From JAGGTJ01 sp964457545 (GTDB lineage Bacteria; Desulfobacterota; DSM-4660; Desulfatiglandales; Desulfatiglandaceae): 64,000 nt of DNA. Made by a program: the position numbers and the translations under genes. Below the pieces are notes generated by a model. That model made no database searches, was not told the DNA's origin, and saw only the letters and a program-made list of their open reading frames with translations. This document shows positions 45,007 to 53,038 of the stretch, in pieces (within the stretch, counting starts at the first letter, position 1; each line of letters begins with the position of its first letter). The stretch is taken from the NCBI GenBank assembly GCA_964457545.1, contig CAYWEN010000007.1, positions 62,001 to 126,000 of the forward strand, read 5' to 3'.

Positions 45007-47963
45007 CATCCTGTCCTTTAGCAATACTTGAAAAAGAAAAAGAAAACAAATGGAACTCCCTTTGTGAATCTGCAGACAATAAGGGCATAATCCTGCCCGA
45101 TGATCCTGCCTTTACAGACTCCCTCAAACATATAATGACCTTGAGCGATTTTATATCAAGGTCTTTTATTCGCGCCCCCCAATTACTGCATGACCTGTTT
45201 GTCACAGGAGATCTGAATTCAAGCTATACAAAAGATCAATACAAAAAAAAATTAAGCTATAACCTGTCCAGATTTCCTGTTAACAATAATGAAACGGAAT
45301 TTTCTATGGTAGTGCGCCGTTTCAGATTGCGCGAGATGTTGCGTATTGCGTGGCGGGACATATTATCTGTCGCCGACTTCTACGAAACAGTACAGGACTT
45401 GTCCAATCTGGCAGATTGCATTATCGATACTGTTATATCCTTTTTGTATAAACAGCAGAGTATGAAATCAGGAATTCCTACAGATAAAAACGGCAAGGAA
45501 CAACATCTCGCTGTTTTTGGTATGGGTAAACTGGGAGGACAGGAGCTCAATTTTTCATCGGATGTAGACATTATATTTGCCTATCCTGAAAAAGGAACTA
45601 CACAGGGTTCAAAAAACATCACAAACCAGATGTTTTTCACCAACCTGTGCAAATCCATCATAAGGATCATAGGGTCTTCATCTCCTGATGGCACTATATT
45701 TCGTGTTGATACAGAGCTGAGGCCCTTTGGAAACAGTGGCCCTATTGTTATGGACTTTGACGCAATGGAACATTACTATCAAACACAGGGCAGGGAATGG
45801 GAGCGTTATGCCTGGATAAAGGCAAGGGGAATAGCCGGCGCTAAACAAGATGCAGACATGTTTATAGACAGATTAACACCCTTTGTATACAGAAAGTACT
45901 TAGACTTTGGTGTGTTTGATGCCCTGAGAATGATGAAACATAAGATATCTCTTGAAACAGAAAACAAGACCTCTCTTGCAAATGTAAAGCTTGGTCCCGG
46001 CGGCATACGCGAGGTAGAGTTTTTCGTTCATGTGTTTCAGCTTACAAGAGGAGGTATAGACATTGCTCTTCAGGAGCCCAATCTGTTAAAGGCACTAAAC
46101 ATACTGTCGTCAAGAGGATATGTTTCACATGAAACACATAATGAACTGAAAGAGGGGTATATCTTTCTACGTAACGTGGAACACAGGCTGCAGGAATTTT
46201 CTGACCAACAGACACATGTACTTCCAAAAGACGATATTGCAAAATATTGTCTTGCAATATCAATGGGTTTTGATGATTGGGAAAGTTTTGAGAAACAGCT
46301 ACTCCTGCATATGACCTGTATCCATAAACACTTTGACGACCTTCTTGCAACAAAAAGACACAGCACCTCAAATTATGACAACAACTCCGGTTTGGAAACA
46401 GTATGGTATAATACAGAACTGAATGAAGATACAAAAAAGATCCTTGCTGAAGCAGGATTTGATGATCCTGCTTCAGTTATTGCCATTCTTGACAACCTGA
46501 AAAATGCACCACAAACCAAAGCTATAAGCAGTGAAGGGAAGGCACGTATAGACCGTTTGCTGCCTATATTACTTAAGGAAATTGCAAAAAAGAAAGATTC
46601 CTCTCTTGTTCTCAACCGAATAGCAGAGCTTATTAAGACCATAGAAAGACGAACAAACTATCTTTCCCTGTTTCTGGAAAACAGGGACACAATTGTTCAT
46701 CTTGTCAACCTTGCCTCTGCCAGCCCATGGATAATATCATATCTTGCAAAACATCCTGTACTGCTGGACGAACTTATTGATCCCCGCACCCTATATACTC
46801 CTCCTGATAAAAAGGAGCTTGAAAAAGACATTTATCAAAGGCTGGATCATGATCCTGACAAGGACGATGAAAGCCAGATAACAAATCTAAATATATTCAA
46901 GCATTCAAACATATTGCGTATAGCCGCAGCAGATATAAGCAATGCTGTCCCATTAATGAAAGTAAGTGACCATCTCACAGACGTTGCAGAGGTTGTGTTA
47001 GATAAGGTCTTTGATCTCGCATGGTCTCATATGATACACAGGCATGGCAAACCCCAAAAGACAACAAAACACAACAAGTTCAACGAAGAACTTACGGATT
47101 ACCTGCTACAACCACCTGTTTTTCCTTCACAAAAACCACGGACAAATTTTATTGTAATAGCCTATGGAAAACTTGGGGGTATTGAACTTGGATATGGCTC
47201 CGACCTTGATCTTGTATTTCTTCACGAAGGAAATATAGGCAAAACAACGGATGGTGAACGTCCAATAGATGAGACAGCATTTTTTGCCAGGCTTGGACAG
47301 AGGATCATCCACATCCTCACTGTTAACACATCCGCCGGAAAACTGTATGATGTTGACATGAGATTGCGTCCAAACGGAAGATCCGGCACACTGGTCGCCA
47401 ATATTGATGCATTCAGAACTTACCAGGAAAAAAATGCCTGGACATGGGAACACCAGGCCCTGGTAAGGGCAAGGCCTGTATGCGGCGATCCTGAATTAAT
47501 AAGACTTTTTCAGCGCATTCGTTTTAACGTATTATCAAGGCAAAGGCATGCCAAAAAGCTATCAGATGATATAAAAGGCATGAGAGAACGTATGCGCAAA
47601 GAGATGAAAAGATCTGTCAATGGTATGTTTGATCTTAAGCAGGGAATAGGAGGCATTGTGGATATAGAGTTTCTCGTACAATATCTGGTTCTACTGAATG
47701 CCCATAAGCATCATGATCTTGTAAAATGGACAGACAATATACGCATCATTGAAACACTTGTAACTCAAGGAGTTATCAATAAAAATGAAGGCAGCATCCT
47801 TAAAAAGGCCTATATAACCCTGAGATCAAAAATCCACAGAATGACATTGCAAAACAAGCCACCACTTGTTCATGAGAATGAGTTTCATGAATTAAGAAAA
47901 GCTGTAACTGAAATATGGAAATATTTGTTTGAATCCACAGGAACCGTAACATCTGGAGAATAA
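45003..47963 (+). CDS. glnE: Glutamine synthetase adenylyltransferase/adenylyl-removing enzyme
   Basis: 986 aa, full length. Two nucleotidyltransferase domains are present: the N-terminal with GMGKLGGQELNFSSDVD (de-adenylylation) and the C-terminal with AYGKLGGIELGYGSDLDLV (adenylylation). It adds or removes AMP on glutamine synthetase in response to PII and glutamine. Translation is coupled to gatB by an ATGA overlap. A one-mismatch parS-like palindrome falls in the coding sequence at 46121-46136. Confidence 0.96.
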   Translation: MTSCPLAILEKEKENKWNSLCESADNKGIILPDDPAFTDSLKHIMTLSDFISRSFIRAPQLLHDLFVTGDLNSSYTKDQYKKKLSYNLSRFPVNNNETEFSMVVRRFRLREMLRIAWRDILSVADFYETVQDLSNLADCIIDTVISFLYKQQSMKSGIPTDKNGKEQHLAVFGMGKLGGQELNFSSDVDIIFAYPEKGTTQGSKNITNQMFFTNLCKSIIRIIGSSSPDGTIFRVDTELRPFGNSGPIVMDFDAMEHYYQTQGREWERYAWIKARGIAGAKQDADMFIDRLTPFVYRKYLDFGVFDALRMMKHKISLETENKTSLANVKLGPGGIREVEFFVHVFQLTRGGIDIALQEPNLLKALNILSSRGYVSHETHNELKEGYIFLRNVEHRLQEFSDQQTHVLPKDDIAKYCLAISMGFDDWESFEKQLLLHMTCIHKHFDDLLATKRHSTSNYDNNSGLETVWYNTELNEDTKKILAEAGFDDPASVIAILDNLKNAPQTKAISSEGKARIDRLLPILLKEIAKKKDSSLVLNRIAELIKTIERRTNYLSLFLENRDTIVHLVNLASASPWIISYLAKHPVLLDELIDPRTLYTPPDKKELEKDIYQRLDHDPDKDDESQITNLNIFKHSNILRIAAADISNAVPLMKVSDHLTDVAEVVLDKVFDLAWSHMIHRHGKPQKTTKHNKFNEELTDYLLQPPVFPSQKPRTNFIVIAYGKLGGIELGYGSDLDLVFLHEGNIGKTTDGERPIDETAFFARLGQRIIHILTVNTSAGKLYDVDMRLRPNGRSGTLVANIDAFRTYQEKNAWTWEHQALVRARPVCGDPELIRLFQRIRFNVLSRQRHAKKLSDDIKGMRERMRKEMKRSVNGMFDLKQGIGGIVDIEFLVQYLVLLNAHKHHDLVKWTDNIRIIETLVTQGVINKNEGSILKKAYITLRSKIHRMTLQNKPPLVHENEFHELRKAVTEIWKYLFESTGTVTSGE
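46121..46136. promoter_or_regulatory. parS-like palindrome inside glnE (one mismatch)
   Basis: TGTTTCACATGAAACA differs from canonical parS only at one of the two central bases (CA instead of CG). It encodes part of 'GYVSHETH' in GlnE. The central CG step matters for ParB binding, so this may be a weak site or chance. Confidence 0.4.
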
Positions 47964-47969
47964 CATTCT

Positions 47970-49115
47970 ATGACAATTATTTATTTTGACAATAATGCCA
48001 CAACACAGATAGCACCGGAAGTGCTTGATGCCATGTTACCGTATCTGAACAGGTTTTATGCCAATCCCGGAAGCTCACACAATTTTGGCAGGCATGTTGC
48101 CAAAAAAATAGCATATGCACGAAAACAGGTTGCAAGACTTATTGGTGCATATGACGATGAAATTATATTTACCAGTTGTGGTTCAGAAGGGGATAATACT
48201 GCAATCATGTCCGCTTTGCATACAGCAAAAGATAAAAGACATATTGTTATAAGCAAGGTTGAACATCCTGCCATAAAAATACTATGTAATCATTTGAAAA
48301 ATAATGGTTATCTGGTAACAGAAATACCTGTGGATACAAAAGGCAGACTGGATATGGAAACGTACGAAAGAAGCCTAAGCAGGGATACTGCTATAGCAAG
48401 TATTATGTGGGCAAACAATGAGACCGGTATTATATTTCCTGTAGAAGAGGCCGCTTATATGGCAAAAAAGCGTGGTGTATGTTTTCATACAGATGCAGTA
48501 CAGGCTGCTGGAAAAATACCTGTAAATTTAAAGAATAGTTCCATAGACATGTTATCTCTGTCAGGACATAAATTCCACGCCCCAAAGGGCATAGGTGCAC
48601 TATATGTGAAAAGAGGTACAAAATTTTCTCCGTTTTTGAGGGGTGGACATCAGGAAAACGGGCGACGTGCAGGCACAGAAAACTGTGCCGGTATAATTGG
48701 TCTGGGTATGGCATGTGAATTGGCATATAAAAACATGACAAATAACATTAAAAAGCTCAAAAACCTGAGAGACAGTTTTGAGAGTAAAATATTGTCAGGC
48801 ACATGGAACAGCATAATTAATGGTGCTAAAGACATGAGGCTCCCAAATACAAGCAATATAAGCTTTAAAGGTATTGATGCAGGCCTTTTCCTGTCCATAA
48901 TAAATGATAAATACGGCATTTGCGCCTCTGCCGGAGCAGCATGCAATTCAGATTCCGAGCAGCCCTCACACGTACTAAGTGCTATGGGTATCCCTTATGA
49001 AGCTATACAGGGAACAGTACGATTCAGTTTCAGTATATACAACACAGAGGAGGAAATAGATTTTGCCTCAGAAAAAATTTTAAAAACCATCAGTGAATTA
49101 AAGTATAGTAGCTAA
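47970..49115 (+). CDS. Cysteine desulfurase (NifS/IscS type)
   Basis: 381 aa. 'IYFDNNATTQ..PEVLDAMLPYL', the PLP Lys in SLSGHKFHAPKG, 'GGHQENGRRAGTEN' and the catalytic Cys in SAGAACNSD identify a class I desulfurase. It provides sulfur for Fe-S clusters, which the CODH/ACS proteins need in number. GGAG lies 12 bases before the ATG. An IS481-family element is inserted exactly at the end of the gene: the stop overlaps the 7-base target duplication, and without the insertion the protein would end about four residues later. Confidence 0.95.
   Translation: MTIIYFDNNATTQIAPEVLDAMLPYLNRFYANPGSSHNFGRHVAKKIAYARKQVARLIGAYDDEIIFTSCGSEGDNTAIMSALHTAKDKRHIVISKVEHPAIKILCNHLKNNGYLVTEIPVDTKGRLDMETYERSLSRDTAIASIMWANNETGIIFPVEEAAYMAKKRGVCFHTDAVQAAGKIPVNLKNSSIDMLSLSGHKFHAPKGIGALYVKRGTKFSPFLRGGHQENGRRAGTENCAGIIGLGMACELAYKNMTNNIKKLKNLRDSFESKILSGTWNSIINGAKDMRLPNTSNISFKGIDAGLFLSIINDKYGICASAGAACNSDSEQPSHVLSAMGIPYEAIQGTVRFSFSIYNTEEEIDFASEKILKTISELKYSS
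49108..49114. repeat. Target-site duplication GTAGCTA, left copy
   Basis: Identical to 50319-50325 and immediately outside the insertion element. It lies in the last codons of the cysteine desulfurase gene. Confidence 0.7.
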
Positions 49116-50318
49116 GGACCTGATCTGACAGCTACCCCTTCTGAGGTGGCGTCTGGCTAAGCTGCAACTGCCAGACAACCATCAGCTTGTTTACTCAATA
49201 TTTTCTCCTTTGCCAAGGGTAAATTCTCCAGAAAAGTCTCCATCGGGGTTTTTCCCTGACATCTTTTTCCTTGATGTGGTCTGCGATGATTGTATCTTGC
49301 CAACCACTCGTCTAAATCCCTTTGAAGCTCCTCCAAACTTTGGTAGATCTTCTTTTAAAATGCCACGGAGTAAAACTCCTCCAACATTGTCTTATGGAAT
49401 CTCTCACAGATCCCATTAGTCTGAGGATTCTTGGCTTTGGTCTTTGTATGGTCAATGTCATTAAGGGCAAGGAACAGTTCATAGTCATGTTTATCAGGTT
49501 TGCCACAAAACTCTGTTCCTCGATCTGTCAGAACCCTCAAAATCGGAATCCCATACTTGTCAAAGAAAGGAATAACCCTATCGTTGAGAAGATCAGCAGA
49601 GTTAATGGGAACCTTGCTGGTATAGAGCTTGGCAAAGCCCACAGCGGAATAAGTGTCAATAAAGGTCTGTTGATAAATCCGCCCAACTCCTTTCAATGTA
49701 CCAACGTAAAAAGTATCCTGGGCCCCAAGATAGCCAACATGCTCGGTTTCTATCTCACCCCAGGCCATCTTTCTCTTCTTTGGCCCTTTCCAACGCTTTA
49801 AGCTGCGATTCCGTGAGCACCGCCCCTGTCTTGGCCACATGCTCTTCCAGGGCCTTAAGGCGCTTTTCAAACCTCTCCAGATTATGCCTCAGCCACACAC
49901 AACGAACTCCAGCGGCCGAGATAAATATTCCTCTTTGTCTCAGTTCATCGCTCACTCGCTTTTGTCCATAGGCAGGTTCTTCAAGGGCCATGTTCAAAAC
50001 CGCTTGTTCAACCTCTTCAGAGACGCGGTTTTTGATATTTGGAACCCTGCGGCTCTTTTCCTTCAGACCCTCTATGCCACCTTCTTCGTAAGCCTTTTTC
50101 ACCCGGTAAAATGTATCCCGGCTGTAGCCCATAATCCTGCAAGCTTCAGAGACGTTCCTCAGGTACTCAGCAAGTTCTAGCAATCCCAATTTGTTTTTGA
50201 TAAGCTTTTCTTCGGTAGTCATGGTTTCTTCCTCCTTTCTGATTTGATTTTCTCTTCTTTCCTCAGAAAGGATAGCCATGGCTACCATTTTGGCAAGCAT
50301 TAAATGTCAGATTTGATC
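49115..50318 (-). mobile_element. IS481-family insertion sequence, decayed
   Basis: About 1204 bp bounded by direct repeats GTAGCTA. The inner ends are imperfect inverted repeats sharing ATCTGACA (49123-49130, and the complement TGTCAGAT near 50306-50313). It carries one broken transposase gene on the minus strand, so it cannot move by itself. Confidence 0.8.
49157..50222 (-). pseudogene. IS481-family transposase, broken by a frameshift and an in-frame stop
   Basis: The start ATG at 50222 has a GGAGGAAGAAACC site. The N-terminal helix-turn-helix ('MTTEEKLIKNKLGLLELAEY', 'ACRIMGYSRDTFYRVKKAY') runs to about 49755. A one-base shift near 49755-49775 then moves the frame to the rve catalytic domain ('AQDTFYVGTLKGVGRIYQQTF', 'VLTDRGTEFCG', 'TNGICERFHKTMLEEFY'). 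A TAA interrupts it after FYSVAF at about 49355, and the same frame continues to the family C-terminus ('RPHQGKRCQGKTPMETF') ending at a TAG at 49157. About 355 codons in all, normal for the family. Confidence 0.88.
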
Positions 50319-50325
50319 GTAGCTA
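50319..50325. repeat. Target-site duplication GTAGCTA, right copy
   Basis: Matches 49108-49114. Joining the two flanks restores a reading frame for the cysteine desulfurase that stops at TAA about 11 bases further on. Confidence 0.7.
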
Positions 50326-50351
50326 CCGCAATTTTTTTTAAAGAGATCTGA

Positions 50352-50397
50352 TAACAAAAAGGCTTCTCTGTAATGTTACAGAGAAGCCTTTTTGTTA
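50352..50397. terminator. Very strong bidirectional terminator hairpin
   Basis: 22-base perfectly complementary arms around a 2-base loop, with T-runs in both directions (arm ends GGCTTCTCTGTAA / TTACAGAGAAGCC). Before the IS insertion it would have followed the cysteine desulfurase stop directly, so it is the original terminator of the gatA operon. It also faces the end of the acs operon. Confidence 0.85.
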
Positions 50398-50404
50398 CTA
50401 AAAC

Positions 50405-50471
50405 TGTAACAGCCAAATAATAGGGAATAACAGCGAACGTATCTTCCTGCCCCTATTTATTGAGCTGTTAC
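50405..50471 (+). repeat. Hairpin repeat family, copy 4 (short form)
   Basis: 67 bases. GTAACAGC..AATAATAGGG on the left pairs with the right end CCCCTATTTATTGAGCTGTTAC region. The loop holds the conserved ATAACAGCGAACGTA and TTCCTGC. The second, inner helix of the longer copies is missing. Confidence 0.8.
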
Positions 50472-50534
50472 CTAAAACTATTCTTTTTATCTTACTGACA
50501 AATCAAACTTCAATCCCCAAAAAGATGTCTATTG

Positions 50535-51437
50535 CTACAGCTCAAGCCATGAATCAGAATACAACATTTCGCCAAGAATAACTCTTGCTGTCTTTACATA
50601 ATCTGCCAATGTCCATCTTCCATTGGGATTGTCAGGAAGTGATTTTTCGTCAACTTTTTCACCATCCATTACCTTATGGACAAGTTCAACTATATCAGGA
50701 CGTTTTCCTCTTGCTACTGCAATCAAGGTATCATCATATGCATCAGCAATACATGAATACATACCCTTGCGCTCCAACATAATCATATAGGTTGTATTCA
50801 ATATGGGACGCAGATGATCCGGTGGTCCATTGGATATATTGGAAAGTCCACATGTAGACTTACATCCAGGCGCTATATCCTGTAACATTTCCTGAAAGGC
50901 CAAAAGACTGAGAGCCTGTTGTTGCTGAATATTAACAGGTGTAACTATTCCATCTACATAGATGCGTTCGTTTGGAACACCTGCCTCATTCGCAGCATAT
51001 ATCAACTCAACCGCCAAGGCTGCCCTTTCATTCTCATCCCTTGGCAAACCCTCAGGCCCCCACATAAGCGCTACCATATCGGCATCATACTTTACAGCAA
51101 GAGGAATCATTTTTTCATATCTCTCGGGACGGCACATTATAGAATTGATCATAGCCCTTCCCTTGTGTACAGCCAAGCCTGCCTCCATAGCTTCAATATT
51201 AGATGTATCAAGAACAAGAGGAGGAGTATCCCCAATAGCTTCCTGGACTGTTTTTACCACAAACTCCATCAACTCCGGTCCGCCTTTTTTTGCAGGACCA
51301 AGATTGATATCAATCCAGTCCATACCCCTTTCCTTTTGACGTTTTGCCTCTTCAACAATTGGTCCAGGGTCCTTTTCCTTAAAGGCCTTTCCAATCTTTT
51401 TGTTAATTACATTCAAGTTTTCTCCAATCAATAACAT
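50535..51437 (-). CDS. acsE: 5-methyltetrahydrofolate:corrinoid/iron-sulfur protein methyltransferase
   Basis: 300 aa, a pterin-binding TIM barrel ('LLIGENLNVINKKIGKAF', 'WIDINLGPAKKGG', 'PLVLDTSN', 'GLSNISNGPP'), matching AcsE but somewhat longer than the ~262-aa clostridial protein. It moves the methyl group from methyl-tetrahydrofolate to the cobalt of the corrinoid protein AcsC/AcsD, linking the methyl and carbonyl branches of the Wood-Ljungdahl pathway. A GGAGGATGCCCA site precedes the ATG. It is the last gene of the leftward acs operon. Confidence 0.94.
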   Translation of the reverse strand: MLLIGENLNVINKKIGKAFKEKDPGPIVEEAKRQKERGMDWIDINLGPAKKGGPELMEFVVKTVQEAIGDTPPLVLDTSNIEAMEAGLAVHKGRAMINSIMCRPERYEKMIPLAVKYDADMVALMWGPEGLPRDENERAALAVELIYAANEAGVPNERIYVDGIVTPVNIQQQQALSLLAFQEMLQDIAPGCKSTCGLSNISNGPPDHLRPILNTTYMIMLERKGMYSCIADAYDDTLIAVARGKRPDIVELVHKVMDGEKVDEKSLPDNPNGRWTLADYVKTARVILGEMLYSDSWLEL

Positions 51438-51594
51438 TGGGCATCCTCCATTTCTAATTGCCTGTTTCCAAACATCCTGTTTTTTTACAACAGCAAAACC
51501 AGTTTTAAAACAACTTTCAACAGCATTCCTGAAGCAGGATAAAACACAAATCAGCGCATTTAAAACAACCTTTGTCTACATTACAATGCCGATA

Positions 51595-52938
51595 CTAAAC
51601 CATCTCCTTTAAAAACTTAGGGATCAAAGATGCATCCCGAGGCCCTATAACAATATCCCAGTCAGGAAGATCTTCCTCCATCTCACCAGTAATAGATGCA
51701 GCATATCCAGGAATAATCACCCTTTTATGTGCTACTTTATCCTCAATTCCTGATTTCTTTATAAAACTTGCCACTGCATCTCCTGCAAACTTACCTGCTG
51801 CCCATGCAGTCATAACAGACAATCCTTCTGTATCCATAATTAAAAGCCAGCTTGGAACCCTGCTACCTTCTATTTCTCCACTTACAATAAAATATGTCAG
51901 AGAGAAATTAGTTGTAACAAGAACAGGTGAATTCTCATCCGGGGTACCAATCTCATAAATACCCTCAGTTACAGTCATTGGGCGCTGTGGATCAGTAAAG
52001 ATATTAAGACGTTCCAAGAGTAATGGAAATATAGACTCTCCTATAAAATCAGATAAAACCACAATACCTGCATACTTAGCTATAAGCAACGAAGCAATAA
52101 TAGTTTCCACATCAAGGTTACTTGCCATTTCACATGGAAAGGTAATGGTTGGAAAACCAAGAGATCTGTTTCCTTCTTTTAAAGGGGCCCTTCTTATAGC
52201 TACCTGGTCAGCAAACAGCTGTTTCAACTCTCTTGCTCCAGAATCAAGAACAAGATCCTTAAGACCCATTCCGGTAAGCTTATCACTCAGAGCAATAAGA
52301 TTATCTATATCTTTTCCCTTTACTGCAAGAGGCAAACCGGTTTCTTTTGCCAGATTCCCCATTTCCTCTACATTTGCATCTGTAGCCGCATATATTAAAG
52401 GTTTCTTAAAGGCACATACATCTATAGCAGCTTTCATTACATCCGGACTTTCACTCATCAGAACAATACAGAATTCACTTTCTTCAGCAATTTTTTTTGC
52501 TGTAGAAGCAAATGCAGATGCATCACCATTAACGTCCTTGACAGCCACCATTTCAGGCCTAAGGTTCAAACCCACTCTTTCAAACTGTAAGGCATTCCAT
52601 TCCTTGAGTTTTTTATCCACAACTGAGGCATCTGTATCAGATGTAACAGTTGCAGCAATACCGGTTGGATTATAAAATGTCTTTTCATGCCTGAAAAGAA
52701 CTGTTTCACCACCTATCTTAAAGGCCCTTACACCTGCGCCAATTGCCACCTGCCTGATCGGAGGAGCAGATGCCTCGGCTAACTGCTCTCTTGCCTCATC
52801 AGAGACATACGGACAAGAATCCAACTCCGCCTTTCCACTGGCAAGATTCATGGCAAAGGCCAAACATGTAGGTACCCCACATTCACCGCAATTCGTCTTA
52901 GGCAACAACTTAAAAATCTGAATTCCAGTTAAACCCAT
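51595..52938 (-). CDS. acsC: Corrinoid/iron-sulfur protein large subunit (CFeSP gamma)
   Basis: 447 aa, normal length. The N-terminal [4Fe-4S] site has Cys17, Cys20, Cys25 and Cys42 (NCGECGVPTC...SC). A TIM barrel and a C-terminal corrinoid-binding domain ('WAAGKFAGDAVASF', 'IPGYAASITGEMEEDLP') follow. With AcsD it carries the methyl group from AcsE to acetyl-CoA synthase; the Fe-S cluster reactivates oxidised cobalamin. GGAG precedes the ATG. A 9-bp hairpin lies in the gap to acsB. Confidence 0.95.
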   Translation of the reverse strand: MGLTGIQIFKLLPKTNCGECGVPTCLAFAMNLASGKAELDSCPYVSDEAREQLAEASAPPIRQVAIGAGVRAFKIGGETVLFRHEKTFYNPTGIAATVTSDTDASVVDKKLKEWNALQFERVGLNLRPEMVAVKDVNGDASAFASTAKKIAEESEFCIVLMSESPDVMKAAIDVCAFKKPLIYAATDANVEEMGNLAKETGLPLAVKGKDIDNLIALSDKLTGMGLKDLVLDSGARELKQLFADQVAIRRAPLKEGNRSLGFPTITFPCEMASNLDVETIIASLLIAKYAGIVVLSDFIGESIFPLLLERLNIFTDPQRPMTVTEGIYEIGTPDENSPVLVTTNFSLTYFIVSGEIEGSRVPSWLLIMDTEGLSVMTAWAAGKFAGDAVASFIKKSGIEDKVAHKRVIIPGYAASITGEMEEDLPDWDIVIGPRDASLIPKFLKEMV

Positions 52939-52981
52939 ATATTTCTCCTACCTTTATGCCTGTTATGCAACAGACTTTTTT

Positions 52982-53009
52982 CGCAGGCAGTTTTTTAATT
53001 CTGCCTGCG
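52982..53009. other. Hairpin in the acsB-acsC intergenic gap
   Basis: CGCAGGCAG and CTGCCTGCG are exact complements across a 10-base T-rich loop. On the minus (operon) strand it is followed by A, not T, so it is not a standard terminator there. It may mark an RNA processing or stability element that sets the ratio of acsC to acsB. Confidence 0.5.
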
Positions 53010-53038
53010 TTATTTTTCATATTAATCCGTTTCTATCA

